Program-made: the position numbers and the translations under genes
Source of the DNA: Monilinia fructicola
Taxonomy: Eukaryota; Ascomycota; Leotiomycetes; Helotiales; Sclerotiniaceae
DNA: 64,000 nucleotides
NCBI GenBank assembly: GCA_008692225.1
Contig: VICG01000010.1
Location: 1,860,001 to 1,924,000 of the forward strand
Direction: 5' to 3'
Notes under the pieces: model-generated
Told to the model about the DNA's origin: nothing
The model's input: the letters and a program-made list of their open reading frames with translations, nothing else
The model's database searches: none
Shown here: positions 39,104-51,157 of the stretch, piece by piece
Layout: every line of letters starts with the position of its first letter
Numbering within the stretch: position 1 is the first letter of the stretch

Positions 39104-39175
39104 TAGCAAGTCCCAGTTTCGATCTGGGGACCTCCGGGTTATGAGCCCGGCGCGCTTCCACTGCGCCAACTTGCT
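39104..39175 (-). tRNA. tRNA-Met (CAT anticodon), elongator-like
   Basis: The reverse complement folds into a full cloverleaf: acceptor AGCAAGT paired with ACTTGCT, D stem GCGC/GCGC around AGTGGAA, anticodon stem CCGGG/CCCGG around CTCATAA (anticodon CAT), variable loop AGGTC, T stem CCCAG/CTGGG around ATCGAAA, and discriminator A. Length is 72 without CCA. No intron is present. Initiator tRNAs usually show other stem features, so elongator Met is favoured. Confidence 0.95.
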
Positions 39176-40320
39176 TGCTGTTTGTTGAATGTCACCAAAA
39201 AACTTTGATATATATTTAGCGAACGTGCTAGGTGGAGTGTGGAAACAATGAGTCACAGCCCTTGGAGTGTGTTTGTTTGTTTGTTTGTCCACGGGTTTGT
39301 TTGTGAGGATCAAATAGGAAGGAGGGCCACCATCCGGAGTCATTTCGGCAAGTCTTCTTCCTTTGAGATGCGGGGACATGGAGTTTCGTAAGTGGGTGTG
39401 TATACTTACTATTAGCTACGTAACCTAATTACCTAACTACCTACCTAGGTAGTTAAGCTCAAGAATAAATAAATATCTGTTGTATCAACGTAACGTTTGG
39501 TGTAGTTCTATTAGAAGTACCTACCGAGTATTTCTTGTTGTTTCCTCTTCTCGAAAATGGTCTAGTCTAGTAGTAATCTGTAGCAACATCTCTAGATCAT
39601 CTCACTTCTTATTGATTTCTGTATACCCTCCCTTATTGACACCCATACATGAAAGAATGGTAGTTCTACCATACATCCCACTCTCCAAATGCCTGCGTTA
39701 CCTAACCTTGTATATTAAAATTTACATCAGGTCACAGATTCACAATCGCATATCCTCGAGTTCATGGCAACACAAGAGAAATATCTATTATCTATCGCAC
39801 AGCATGCCAAAATCGTAAACTCGAACATTCCGTCACAAGATCTAGATTTCCAGCTTCCAAGATTCCTCGAGCATATGCGCCGCCCCCCGTGATCCTGGCT
39901 GCTCTGCCAAATTGCATACCCCTTTCCCATTCTGGCTCTCCACGGCATCAAATTCGGTGTGTTGGAGTAGAAGAGTGTGGAAGCGAATCCAACCCAGATT
40001 TGTATGTCGCCGCCAATCGGTAGCGAATGCCGATGGGAGCACGCCGAATAAATGCCACATGCAGGTTGAAGCTATCTCTCAGTAGACTACTAGTATATGG
40101 AAAATGAAGGAGCTTAGAGGGCGTGATAAGAACAGGCTATCTAACGTGCATTCATTTCAAGGGATGGAAGCATTCGCTGGACCCTGATGTCTCGATGGGA
40201 CATGCTCGGCGAAAAAGTATCCCAGGAGTTTGGATCAAGTAATGAATGAGCGGAACCCTTGACCAACCTCTCAGCTGTAGATGTACTCTCTTGCTCGTTT
40301 CCGCCAAGGATAACATGATC
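39176..40320. other. Intergenic region between tRNA-Met and the large membrane protein
   Basis: No gene is supported; the overlapping minus ORFs at 39727-40060 lack features. A CTACCTAGGTAG palindrome is at 39441-39452 and a GTTT run near 39269-39287. The DNA just upstream of the tRNA 5' end lies at 39176-39250. Confidence 0.5.
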
Positions 40321-42585
40321 TCAGAGATACAAATCCCCTTTCTCCAACATCCTCACATCCTCCGCGCGTCCCAATGCAACCCTCTGATCCTCAGGCCTGT
40401 CCCCCCGCAAAACACCCAGCTTTAGCTTCACGTCCCTGATATCCCTAGCCAGCTGTGTATCACGCAACGAATGACGAGCAGCGATATTGTCCAGGTCCGG
40501 ATTCCTCGTCGTTGCTATGATGGCCGAAAGCGCAGTGCTGTGAATGACGCCATTAGCATAGAATGCGTACAGACCCAATGCTGTACTGAGGATGGTAAAG
40601 AAGAACGCGATGCCGTAGGACAAAAGAAGGTATTGAGGGGAATAAGAGAAGAGGTTTGTGGAGCGGGTGAAAGTGACTGCAGTCGCGGTACCGTTTTGTC
40701 TGCTGAAGTTTCGTTAGCGATGTATTGGCTGGGCTAGAGGATTGTACAGCAGACTTGCAGGAATCTAGGCTCGCTCATGAGACTGATGGTGATATTTGCA
40801 GCGAGATCTTCGATGCCCCTGGCCAGACTATGATTGCGACATGCCCACGAGGGTTTCGTGAAAAACTCCGACGAATTGTAAATGTTAGTCGATCTGCTAA
40901 CATTGAAAGCCTTGTATGCATTTTGCCACTCACAAGAGCCTACAGTTCCGCTGACAGGTAATAAGCAATCCCCATTTCCCGCCAGAGGGTTATCGTTCCA
41001 ATAGGCGTTGAGAAAGTCATCGCAACCGGCCAGGCCGGTGGAAAGAATGCGGCTTGGTAGTCCAAAGCGTACTGTGTTCAGAGCTAAGGAGTCCATTTCC
41101 GAGGTACCGATTTGAGCTGTTATGTTCCCACTTAGCATTGAAATCATGGATTGGTAGAGAGATACGTAAGGGGCAATCTCAGGACTGCGCGTGTTGCCGA
41201 TGCTTCCAGAGAATCCGGGAACATTCGTCCATAACATGCTTACATCGGTAGCATTTGAGAGCTCTCCATATCGTATATGTTGTGTATTATCGATAAAGTC
41301 AAAGTGAACCTTTCTCGTGCCGTCGACCAGTCCGCACACAAATCTATCACTAGCTGTCAAAACCCATAGCTTTGGCTGAACCATGAAAAAGGTGCTGTTG
41401 GTATTACTAAGATCTGCCAAGATGTTTCTTCTGATACTGACATCCCAGTTGTTGAATTGATCGGGAAATGATGTATCTAGTTCACTGCCTTCCAGCCAGC
41501 CCAATCCGTCTTTACCAGGGTACATCCACGGATCAAATGCGGACAGATAGATCATAGACGGCCAAGGAGAAACAAGAGAATCAGAGAGGGTGGTAGCATT
41601 TTGGTGATGGGCCATCCAGCTTGTGGAAGTGAAAAAGGTTGCTTTGAGCAAGGGACTCTACGTATTGGTCGAAATATATCTGTTCGGAGTCATTGGGTAA
41701 TCCACATTGAACATAAGGACCTGTGATATCAAGAGAAATATGACGAATTGGGTGCTGGCCCTCCAATTGGTACGATGTCAGAGCTCTCTGCGGCTTTCGA
41801 GCCGATGTTTATCACAACAGTGCCTGGCGTGGTAGAGACATCATCCTCTTGGAAAGCCTTGACGACGGACCAATCGACGAGAGGCATGGAAACGTTAGAA
41901 GTTCTGGCCCAAAGTCCATTGACGATGATAAGTGTGCCCGGAGGTAGTATTGCGGCGAGACTCATGCTCCTAGATGCATATAGTCAGCGAACTTGCGAAT
42001 GAAAATTGATAGCATATAATTCACCAATAGAGAAGCGCGATGAGGGCCACAACTGGTGCATGTCTATACATCTCTACACCGATGAACCCCATCGGGTCGG
42101 ACGTCAGCGCAAACATCTTGTCCAATGTACGGAGCGTGAAATGCCTTCTTTCGAACAGACATCCAAAGATATTGCGGATAAGCCGCACAAGTTGCTGCAA
42201 GGAACGATGATACAACGGCAAAAGCAATAAGGTTCCCGAGCGTCACCGCGAACTGCTTTTGGAAATTGGTCCTGGCTTGCTTCCCATGCAGAGACAAGTA
42301 ATAAAAATGATGCGTAACTGCCAGGGCCAATCCAAAGACCGCGAAGAGCACCATATACGTCGGCTTCTTGTGCCATGAGATACGGCTTCGCGCGGAGTTT
42401 TGGGTCTCGTCAACAGCATTGGCTGGTGTGGGATGGTATGAAGAGCCTCGAAATCTCAAAAGAGATTCATGGGGCAGTGTCTGTGATGGAAGTTGCTGGT
42501 GGTTCCATGGTGTTGTTTGCGTAGTCCAGCATATGTATCTCTTCATGACGCACCGGCAGCATTCTTCTGTGGATGGTTTGCTCAA
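40321..42585 (-). CDS. Large fungal multi-pass membrane protein with extracytoplasmic loop, frameshifted
   Basis: The N-terminal region (start near 42585, or ATG 42546) is polar. It is followed by helices in TYMVLFAVFGLALAVTHHFY and AVTLGNLIAFAVVSSFLAAT, then RTLDKMFALTSDPMGFIGVE and APVVALIALLYW. An intron at 41970-42024 (55 bp) leads to SMSLAAILPPGTLIIV and a ~400-residue loop rich in N-glycosylation sites and Cys, ending with a last helix (SYGIAFFFTILSTALGLYAF) and a short cytoplasmic tail at 40321. I recall this architecture from Sclerotiniaceae, where it is often automatically named formylmethionine deformylase-like; no deformylase motif is visible. Breaks: AAA at 42139-42141, CC at 41763-41764, GGG at 41652-41654, and a junction near 40690-40740 where an intron or lesion is unresolved. 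Function unknown. Confidence 0.75.
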
Positions 42586-43295
42586 AGAATACCTAGGTGT
42601 GATGGGAAAATGCGATTGCAGACGTTGATCGATGAAGAGCCAAGTTTTGGATAATTAAAGTGATCTGAAATCCGACGTATCAAACAACCATCAGGGACTC
42701 GTCTAAACACAAAGTGATAGACTCAAAACCGAGCACCGTTCAGAACCTTGGAAGCTTTATACCGGTGATTTACTAGAAGGATTTTCAAGACCGTCGTGGT
42801 GCTCTGTTGAGCGAGCGAAAAATCCATAGCCCGCGCGAGGGCACCTTTCTTGGATGGCTAATCCGCTTGAATATAATGAATCATATTACATTACAAACGG
42901 GGCTATGTTAGTGATGTGATTCAAGACTCGCTATGTACAACAAGACTGCTAGTGAATCACATTGACCTTTGATTTGATATTGATGGTAACCCGTACTATT
43001 GGGCGTCTCATCAGAACAAGAACAGATGATATCGACATGCTTATAAATGTAATAAAGGCTTCCATCTAAAATTTTGTGAATCAAACACGATGAAAGTAAG
43101 TAGCCCCCAGTCGCAATAACGTAAAAAGTTACTGCGAAACCACCATGCATATGAAGGAAGCTAGACGCCCGTAAATATAAAGGTAAATTGAATTTGTATG
43201 CTATCTGGAATTAGTATAGATGTGTACAAACTATGCAACATCTCATCATTAGTGACCCTGTTCCCAGATTTAAGTATAGCTCAACGCACACACAT
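42586..43295. other. Intergenic region, no gene seen
   Basis: This separates the start of the membrane protein gene from the stop of the RTA1 family gene. No coding, repeat or RNA feature was recognised. An ORF at 42908-43150 (-) is short and unsupported. Confidence 0.5.
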
Positions 43296-44371
43296 CTAAA
43301 CGGGAGCTACCTTGATAGCTTCAAAGTCACTGTTACTCGCACTGACTCCTTCACCAGCCTTCTCTCTCGGCTGCCTCTGTTTCATCATCTTCTTTTTCGT
43401 ACCCAGTCCGCCCAATCCAGCCATCGCATCCTTAAATGTTATCGCAGGGTTAAACAAGTTCAGGGCAAAACAAGCCACGATAACCATAACCCCTTCAAAC
43501 CCAATGAACAGATTTTGCTTCCTGATAAGATTTCCTGTCCATCCTTCTGCCAGTTCTGCGACTCGGTATACGGATCTCCAGAAGATACAGAGAGTAGCAA
43601 GAGCAAGAGCAATCAGAAATCCCTTGAAGCTCTGGGAAGAGCGGAGGGTTATGAAGGTAGGATTTTGATCGAATGCTGCGGAGCCAAGGGATCTATATCG
43701 CGAGCGTGTGCGAAGTGCAAAATCGACGCAGAGAATCATGAAGATCAGCAGAGTAAAGACCTGAAATGCAAGACCGGCTACCATAATGTTATCTCCAGTG
43801 TCAGGAGATTTGTTTGAGTGCGAGGCTGCGGATGCTAATCCACCTCCTGCAGCCTGTAAGAGAAGGGACATAAGATCACAAGGATAAACTGTGAGACTAT
43901 TAGTTTCGCGTGCAGAGGGACCGGTGGCAATGATGAGGGCATACGATTCTGGTATACGCTTCAGGACTAATCCTTGAATTCTCCGGTCCAAAAGCATACA
44001 CGATTCTTCTCAGGCATAGATATATTCCTCCGGCCATAAAAGCCGGGGCAATTGTCAAACAAACGATCTGCATGAGAAACCCATCCTGTTTCCATTGGTT
44101 TTCCCAACTCATTATGCGACCCGCATACCCGATGACTTCGAGTATAACACCAGCGCACATGGCGAAGGTGAACGCTGTCGCGCGACGAGTGAATGCATAT
44201 GTAAAGACGAATCCGAGGAATGAGATGCTAAAAAGGGCTAGAAAAGGCCGCATTTGCACCGATCGATACACGGTAAAAATAATAGGATGTAGATATGGGA
44301 CAGGTATCAATTGTGCATTCCGCAAAGCTATCGATTTTGTTTCGAGGGAGAAGTGGGAGAAGGGAGCTCAT
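43296..44371 (-). CDS. RTA1-like (lipid-translocating exporter family) 7-TM protein, two frameshifts
   Basis: RTA1/RSB1 family membrane proteins are associated with resistance to amphiphilic compounds and sphingoid-base export in yeast (family knowledge). The start at 44371 gives MSSLLPLLPRNKIDSF and a Cys-containing external segment (CTIDTCPISTSYYFYRVSIG). Family core follows: FAMCAGVILEVIGYAGRIMS, IAPAFMAGGIYLCLRRIVYA, FGPENSRISPEAYTRI, an intron at 43889-43944 (56 bp), then CDLMSLLLQAAGGGLAS with the typical helices FQVFTLLIFMILCVDFALR and FIGFEGVMVIVACFALNLFN. The basic C-terminus (GTKKKMMKQRQPREK) is cytoplasmic. Two breaks sit in homopolymers: A4 at 44242-44245 (one base too many) and AAA at 43886-43888, at the intron acceptor (one too few). 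With these corrected the protein is full length. Confidence 0.9.
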
Positions 44372-45853
44372 GGTGGCGATATTTTGAGGATCGAAATATC
44401 GATATACTTTGTCTCCATCAATTGATGGAATGATGGGAAAACAGACAATAAAGAGCCCGAGGCAATGACTCAAGAACTGAAAGGCTGAATAACTCGATAT
44501 ACGAGGTGAAAAGTAAGACGCAAGGGAGCGCCGTAAGGTGCAAAATCGATAAATAAGAAGATCTTACTCGGTGTGAAAGAAACTTCTTGTGGCAATTTGT
44601 ATGTAGATAGACAAGATGTGGAAACAAATCCAAACACGTCAAGGCAATAAGTTTACCTCGAAAAGCCAGCAATCAGAAAAACGGAAAAAGAAAAAACACT
44701 TACGTGAGGCTTGCCATTATTCCTATATATTGTTGGATTGCAGACTGAGATTGGTTTGTTGAGGGAACGAGCTGACATTCATGAGTGGAGGACTGCTAGT
44801 GGAATTTCGGAGCAACCACAAGCTTGGTCTTTAGAAAAATGTCTAGTGGCGACTAGCGCGATGAGTAGCGTCATCGCTTCGCTTCCACCCCAAATCTCTT
44901 TTGTTACGCATTTTATTTCCTTCGAGGAAAAACCCCCAATTCTAATTCATGCTATTTTTTTCTATAATAACTCATAAGTGATCATGTATAGATCTATATG
45001 CTATGCTTTTATCTTTTCATCACATAATACAACAGGTAAATGAATTAAGAATGATGGCTCCCGTGTTATCCTCCCGCTCTTGTCATTCAGCCTACCTAGG
45101 TAGCTTACCTCGCTTACCAATTTCTACGCCAAAGCAGTAGCATCGCCCTTTCTCATAAACTGACCAATTAACAATATCTGTAACCGAACCCGAGCCGCTT
45201 TCCGTTTCGATTCGAGCTAGACTTTGCGTGTGTTTCCTGTTGTGGCGTCGTCGCCGAACCAATCAAATTTGGCAGTATCCGAGTCGTGATTTGATTTCTA
45301 ATACCGCGTATAAAGGTGAGGATAAGTAATAAATGACATATATTCAATTTCCCGAAGGCTGATTACAAACAAACAACAACACACGTGAACAATCACACCG
45401 GTGTCTTCTTGAAGTTATTTTAAGATACGTAGTATAAGTGATGAGAACTGCTACTTCCAAAGCGTCAATCGATAAATCTCCAAGAGTGATAACAAGCTCT
45501 AGTACGGACAAGGCGATGCTAGTGGTAATATAGTGGATTGCCCGAACTGCTGATATTTATTCTATCACGGTTATAAGAAGATATATATTCACTTTGCCAC
45601 TCATAGCCAAATCAGAGGTTTTTTTCCTAAGGAGATTGAGGAGCAGAACACTTAGAAACGAGGTCAAAGAGCAATGTTATAATTGATAAGCTCTTGTAAG
45701 AACAGCCCAGCTATCCAAGGCCGTCTTGATTTCAGACTAGCAGACTGAAACCTTGAAAGCACGAGTGGCAGCGCTAGATACTAAGCGATGCAGTTTTCAG
45801 ATGTCAACAGTACGAATCGGCAAGATTGGAAACGAAAACTCCTTGATTCTTCC
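44372..45853. other. Intergenic region, no gene seen
   Basis: This holds the RTA1 promoter at the left. A CTACCTAGGTAG palindrome lies at 45092-45103. ORFs 44418-44672 (-) and 44711-44977 (+) lack features. Confidence 0.5.
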
Positions 45854-46785
45854 TTATTTCAGGCTGAGCTTCTCAGAAGCCAATGACGGCAAGTAGACGT
45901 CAGAGGATTTTTGCTCGGTCAACCTCTCTCCTAACTCGAACAATCTAGGATCGATAGATGCTCGTGCCACTTCAAAATCATCCTCGTTGAAGATAGCAGC
46001 ATAAAAATTATAACTAAACTCAACAATTGATCGTTCCTCATCCCGGCTCGTGTCAAGCACAAACTGGTAGGATCGTAGAGCTGTAATTCTGTTAGAATAG
46101 GCTCATGATGGTAAGAGCTAAGGATTGGGAGCTCACTGGGTCGGAGGGTAATGCCAGTATCCCTCAGATAACTTATTAGTACCCAGAAACGCTTTGTGGG
46201 AGGCTCCAGATGTCTTGTTAGGGTGAAAATCTCGGAAATTGACTTGGCTGTCATCTCCAGTCTTGCAGATACTCCTTCCGGGTATGTAAATTCAGTCAGA
46301 ATCCTATGAATCTCTTCTTGGTAGAGAGCTTTGTCAAGATGATAGCCATTGATTGGAAGATCTTTTGGAGATCGAGTGGAATGGCCATCCATAGCCAGCC
46401 TTAAATTTAATAAGCTTCTCTTCGTTTCTGATCAAATGATGCAAACTTACCATGGGCTGTTTTGAAGCAAAAAGTCGAAGAGTCTTACTCGATATGAACT
46501 ACGAGTGAAGCCAGAATCCAGTGAATCATCGTTAGGCAACTCGCCCTTGTTGACCTTGTCATATACGGTTCTTTCCACTCTGGAGAAAGAATAATAATTG
46601 TTAGCATTGAGATTCGACAGAGTACGCTCGTTCTGATTCTTAGAGATTTGGTTGACGAAGAATACTGTTTGAACGTCGTTGTCACTTAATGCTTGCTTGA
46701 CGGCATCTTCGGTTTCTTTATCTGCGCGTGACTTAATATCGAGAAGTGACTTGTATGAGATTTCTGGCTCCACTTGAAAGTTCAT
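45854..46785 (-). CDS. Unknown-family protein, paralog A of a head-to-head pair
   Basis: Three exons: 46785-46451, 46399-46137 and 46088-45854; introns 46400-46450 (51 bp, GTAAGT, phase 2) and 46089-46136 (48 bp, GTGAGC, after phase 1). The protein starts MNFQVEPEISYKSLLDIKSR. The first junction encodes YRVRLFDFLLQNSPW-LAM. The last exon contains FSYNFYAAIFNEDDFEVARA. All three landmarks match the plus-strand gene at 47846 (YCARVAEYDMKNTPW-LAM and ISYNEYEAQFNMDDWEYASI), and both introns occupy the same positions. The second junction is off by one base, so one small lesion is likely. Predicted mixed helix/strand, no signal peptide, no membrane helix. No known family or function is recognised. 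Confidence 0.6.
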
Positions 46786-47845
46786 ACTGAAGAAATCTGT
46801 GGTTGTTTAATATATGCAGATCAATTCAATTGTTGAATGCTGGTTGAAATGCTCTCTACTGTTGGGGACTGATCTGTTTAAATGTAAACTATTGTAATTC
46901 CGCCTAGTTCTGAATTGCAATCATCTTACACAGCGCGGTCAACGAATTCCATCTTCAGACAATTCAGCTTGCTGCTACACGATCAAGATTATCAGTCTAG
47001 CTTCAATAATACCCAGCTCATTAGCTGCTGTGACAGGACTTGCGTGACGGAAATACAGTCTATAGCAGCTGATTCAAATTAGATGAGGCCAGAGTATTCT
47101 CTTGGAAGAATGATTTCTCCCAATATCATATTGCTATATTGATGAAGACCAGATGATCACCTATTCTAATTAGCCGCAATTTCAAAGAGGTTTTACAATA
47201 CAGCCCAAAAGTATGCTTGGTGAGTAGTTTCTTCCAAAATCAGACTACCATGTCGACGAAGACCAAGCGAACCCCCATACTTGAGGTCTTACTGGGTTTC
47301 ACAATAGAGTACGGCCTCTATTTATGACAAAGAGTATTTGCGTATTTCATATTAACTCTAATTGATAGAATTTAGCCAGTCCTCCTAATTGATTAACTCA
47401 GGTTGCGCGAAATTCCGTGACGTGGCTCATCCTCTCTTCACGAAGAGGGTCTTTAGCCTGCACCATATTAGCATCTCGATGAATACAATAAGAATCCTGC
47501 ATCTAACCAACCAATGTTTCCGTGGTAAATGGTGATTGGGTCTACCCCTCTTTTCGAAATCCCTTCGTGCAGCACAGCATCTGTCACCACGAGTGACGTT
47601 AGGCATCGATTTTGAAATGCCGTGCAGTATTCAGCTAAGCCCAGAAGTAGAGAATTCCGCAGCCAATATTCCAACAGCTCTACGTGCAATAACAAACTGC
47701 CATCAATTTGCCGTTGGTTAGATAATTTATTGGAACAGAATATAAAAGATGGCATATCCAGCTTAGAATTCGACAGAGTCAAGAGAGCAACAGCCTCATC
47801 ATCTTAATAACACAATTCCATTTCAAACATCAATCAAGCATCACC
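46786..47845. promoter_or_regulatory. Shared upstream region of the head-to-head paralogs
   Basis: A 1,060-bp spacer separates the two ATGs, so any promoter elements for both genes must lie here or in the gene bodies. The plus-side gene is preceded by a short AC-rich leader (about 47800-47845). No specific operator is recognised. ORFs at 47468-47807 have no features. Confidence 0.4.
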
Positions 47846-48810
47846 ATGGCTTCTACAACGCTCACCTCGAAGCATCCTGTCATTCTACCTGTGCCTCCCC
47901 TCGACCTTGGTAATATGCCTTTCGCCGGAGAAGGGGACCCAGATGAGACCGTGGAGAAGGCCAAAAAAGATCGGGAAGCTGCCACTGCCGCTCAATATAT
48001 CAACTTTCCTAAGGATATCCCAGAAGAAGCTCGCGAGCTTCTGATCAAGTATGAGAAAGCCATTTTGAGCTACCGCAGCTGGGCTAGTCTCAGATGGTGG
48101 AACACTACCTATGCCAGTGGATCTGTGCCCCCAAGACGGATCTATAGAATCGACCGCGAAGCGGGTTGGCTACTGCGCTCGAGTAGCTGAATACGATATG
48201 AAAAATACTCCCTGGTGAGCACAATCCTTTCCTTGAACATTGTAATGGCGCAAGTCCAGCTTTAATTGAACCACATAGGCTTGCAATGACCAAAAGCGAG
48301 ATCAAGAAGAAGACAATCAAAACTTCAACCCAAACATTCCATGCTGTTCTTGTGGACGCCATCTTAGAAGGATTCGTCTCTTTGCCCTCCAGTGCATATG
48401 ACGTTTTGGAAAATGTCTTCAGAGTCCTCACTACTGCCATTAACACCCGGTCCAAGATCAACGACAATATTCAACAATACATAATTTCGGAGCGTTATGA
48501 ATACTCACACGTCACAAGAACCATTCGGTCATGTAAGTTGCAGAGTGCCTTAGCGGTCCATCTTAAATACGATACTAACCCTTGATAAATAGTTATTCGA
48601 GCCTCCATGTTCGAAATCACCCAAGAAATGGTCGAAATTAACAGAAGAAAGAGCTCCTCGACCACTATAAATGTGGATATCTCGTACAACGAGTACGAAG
48701 CCCAATTCAACATGGATGACTGGGAATACGCTTCCATTAGAATTGAAGAGTGGAAGAAAAAGAAGATGGAGGACTATGTTAAGGATGACACTATTGAAGT
48801 TCCTTTCTGA
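47846..48810 (+). CDS. Unknown-family protein, paralog B of a head-to-head pair
   Basis: The start at 47846 (MASTTLTSKHPVILPVPPLD) leads to a helical region (FPKDIPEEARELLIKYEKAI). The frame changes once between about 48090 and 48160, because the sequence abutting the first intron is KRVGYCARVAEYDMKNTPW in another frame. Introns: 48215-48278 (64 bp, phase 2) and 48533-48592 (60 bp, GTAAGT, phase 1). Exon 2 encodes LAMTKSEIKKKTIKTSTQTF and LVDAILEGFVSLPSSAYDVL; exon 3 encodes MFEITQEMVEINRR, then ISYNEYEAQFNMDDWEYASI and an acidic/basic tail ending TIEVPF. There is no signal peptide or membrane helix. It is clearly related to the minus-strand gene at 46785. I recognise the general pattern from other fungal hypothetical proteins but can support no function. 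Confidence 0.65.
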
Positions 48811-49343
48811 TATTATATGGACTGAAGATACTCAGGTAGTATACGAAAGGGTGTGAGAATGGTTATATGTCCTGTTTTGTAAAGCCCAAAGCTATCGTTC
48901 TCTAAGCTCTAGTTTGAATCAAGTCAATTATCAAAATTGAATTTCTCAAGGAACTTGCCATATATAGATGCTGTGCATACAGCATTAGTGATGGTGCATA
49001 GCTGTCAACGACTATTTCCATTTTGAATATTTTTGATCATGACGTGTTTTGTAAAGGGTTAAAGTTAATACAACGTTGGGGGTGTTGTACAAAGCTTACC
49101 CCGCCGAGGACCAAGTTAGTAATATCCATGGATAAATCCGAGGCTCCACGAAGAATGATAATAGAATCCATGAAGAGTAAACAAAACGAAACCCTCAGGC
49201 GTTTCCAAGGTTACCTTGAATAGTCTGAGTAGCGTGGATGTTTTGATACCACGTGATTCAAGATCATTGTCGTTCTGATATTTTCATTGATACAAATTGC
49301 ATCAAAAACTAGAAGCAATTATTGCACTCAATACAGATTGGAT
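48811..49343. other. Intergenic region, no gene seen
   Basis: This is the 3' flank of paralog B and the 3' flank of the minus-strand fragment beginning at 49344. A 66-codon plus ORF (49023-49223) has no features. Confidence 0.5.
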
Positions 49344-49989
49344 TCAAACAGTCACCCCTGCCGTAAAAAAGATCAATAATACTCCACTGCTCTGAATATA
49401 GTTCAACGACCAAACGACAGTACGGTTTCTCTGCCAGAGAAAAGGGGGGTTCAAACGGAATAGGAATATTGTGGCCTGTATACTCAGAGCATTATTGATA
49501 ACTTTGCAATCTCTATAATCCCAGGGATCTGGTACATCGTACCAAGAAATCAATTCTTCTTCTTCTTTTGTGGCATCGAAAGCTTCATATGCAACCTTCA
49601 AGACCTCAGAAAGTCGGTATCGTACTGCCAGTGTAGATTGAGATGCACCTTTTCACAAAGCCAAAAATTGAAGAGTCGCGGCGTCCCTTTCCAACAAGAG
49701 GATTACCTTTGTCAAGTGATTTACGTTGTTTTTAAAGATAATGAACTTTTTGCTCTCAATGGTTGGATAGTTGTCAAAGACTTCAAAAAGCTTCGTGTGT
49801 AACCTTTATTTTCATGACGAAATCAGAGCTAGAGAAAAGAATACCATGCATGAAACTCATAATTATATTCTCAGATAATATATTAGAGCCTGGTGTATAA
49901 TGCGCTAGTCCCCCAGTCGTAACCTTTGAAGGTATGTTCCGAACTAGTGCTGAAAGAGCAGGCGGTTTTGAGTGCAACATGAACGTCAT
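49344..49989 (-). CDS. Unrecognised multi-frame coding region
   Basis: Minus-strand pieces in different frames read as continuous protein-like sequence: MTFMLHSKPPALSALVRNIP, then FSSSDFVMKIK, then LFEVFDNYPTIESKKFIIFK, NNVNHLTKVILLLERDAATL, RLSEVLKVAYEAFDATKEEE and ALSIQATIFLFRLNPPFL. The pieces abut at a possible intron near 49790 and a break near 49650. No domain is recognised. It may be a single gene with homopolymer lesions like its neighbours. Confidence 0.4.
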
Positions 49990-50432
49990 TAAATGTTGCT
50001 GTCGCGGGACAGGAAGGAATAAGACAAGGCCGAAAACCTCCGACTTCTAGAGGTTGATCTCAAGGCTCAGAACAAAATTAAGACGCTTGCATGTCAGTTT
50101 GTGCTCCGGTAAATTCTTTTCTGAACATGTTGCATCTAAATACATTCAGCTGGACTGATTGACTAGCCAGGTGAGAAAACATGACGCAGTACATCTGAAT
50201 CCCGCATTCCCTACACAAATGCCGCCTTCTTCAAATTGATTGGGGCATTCTAAGAGGCCACACTGTTCTTCTTCGACAATGTTTTGGTACCTGGGTCTGG
50301 ACTTCTCCACGGCAACGTCACTGGGCGCGGAGACGACGGCGGGGGCCCCGGGAAGAGTTCTCATGTTCTTCTGCAACAGGCTATCACCCAGGAATCGGTT
50401 TTTGAAAGCAACAGTTTAACAGTTGGTAGAGC

Positions 50433-50744
50433 TCAACACCTCTGTCGGGTCCGGTGCGCTTTCGACGTCCCTTGAAAATCTGTAGGAAGGAATAGATTCC
50501 AGGGACTCCAAGCCCAGTCTGTATTACCATTCTCTTCTCCATGGGTTTGTAACCCAGTTGGAAATTCCAGTGCAGCACCAACAGAAATGGAATCCCAGAC
50601 CCATAGGTCTAGGAAGTCGTCTGAGTAGCCATTCTTGTGACGATTTATAAAATTTGCTGGATCCATGGAGTTCTTAGGATTTGTCCTATTCGAGATTTGA
50701 CGATGAAAACTAATCCAGCCGAGACCTGAAAACTTATGAAACAA
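50433..50744 (-). CDS. Unrecognised coding fragment
   Basis: The frame contains FINRHKNGYSDDFLDLWVWD and DWAWSPWNLFLP, a Trp-rich composition unusual for a chance ORF. It may continue from the zinc-finger-like fragment at 51158-51647 through an intron with a GTAAAT donor near 50974. I cannot name a family. The adjacent ORF at 50146-50376 has three Cys-containing stretches but no clear motif. Confidence 0.3.
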   Translation of the reverse strand: MFHKFSGLGWISFHRQISNRTNPKNSMDPANFINRHKNGYSDDFLDLWVWDSISVGAALEFPTGLQTHGEENGNTDWAWSPWNLFLPTDFQGTSKAHRTRQRC

Positions 50745-51157
50745 ACATTGAAGAAATTTGCGTATGTATAACTTGGCGTATGGAGTGAAGAAATTTGGAG
50801 CGGGGAATCAAACTAAGTGAAGAAATTCCGGCTTTGAACGGAAAGAACTAATCGCGATGGATATCTCTTCCGTTCTATGATATCAAGAACAATGCTCCTT
50901 CTCAAATGATAGCACGGCGAGTCATAATTTATCTATTTAAAAGTTGCTCGTGGGCTTCACGAAGCAAATTTACCTAGAATGAAGACTTGAGCCTTCTGTT
51001 TCAACGACGAGAGGTAAATTGTACGGGCCAGGCCTTCGAGAAGCGGGCGAATTGACGAACCGCTCAACATCAGAACTGATATCCCTTCCCGCATGACTTG
51101 AGGTCCAGAATTCCACAGTTCTTTGGCAAAGCTAATTTCCTCCTCCTCCTCCTTCCT

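Noticed and set aside
43233..43817. 194-aa plus-strand ORF
   Set aside because: Antisense shadow of the RTA1-like gene, whose reading is supported by family sequence.
45854..48810. Assigning the paralog pair to a fungal pore-forming or toxin-like family
   Set aside because: Mixed helix/strand pattern alone is not evidence; no diagnostic motif or signal peptide is visible.
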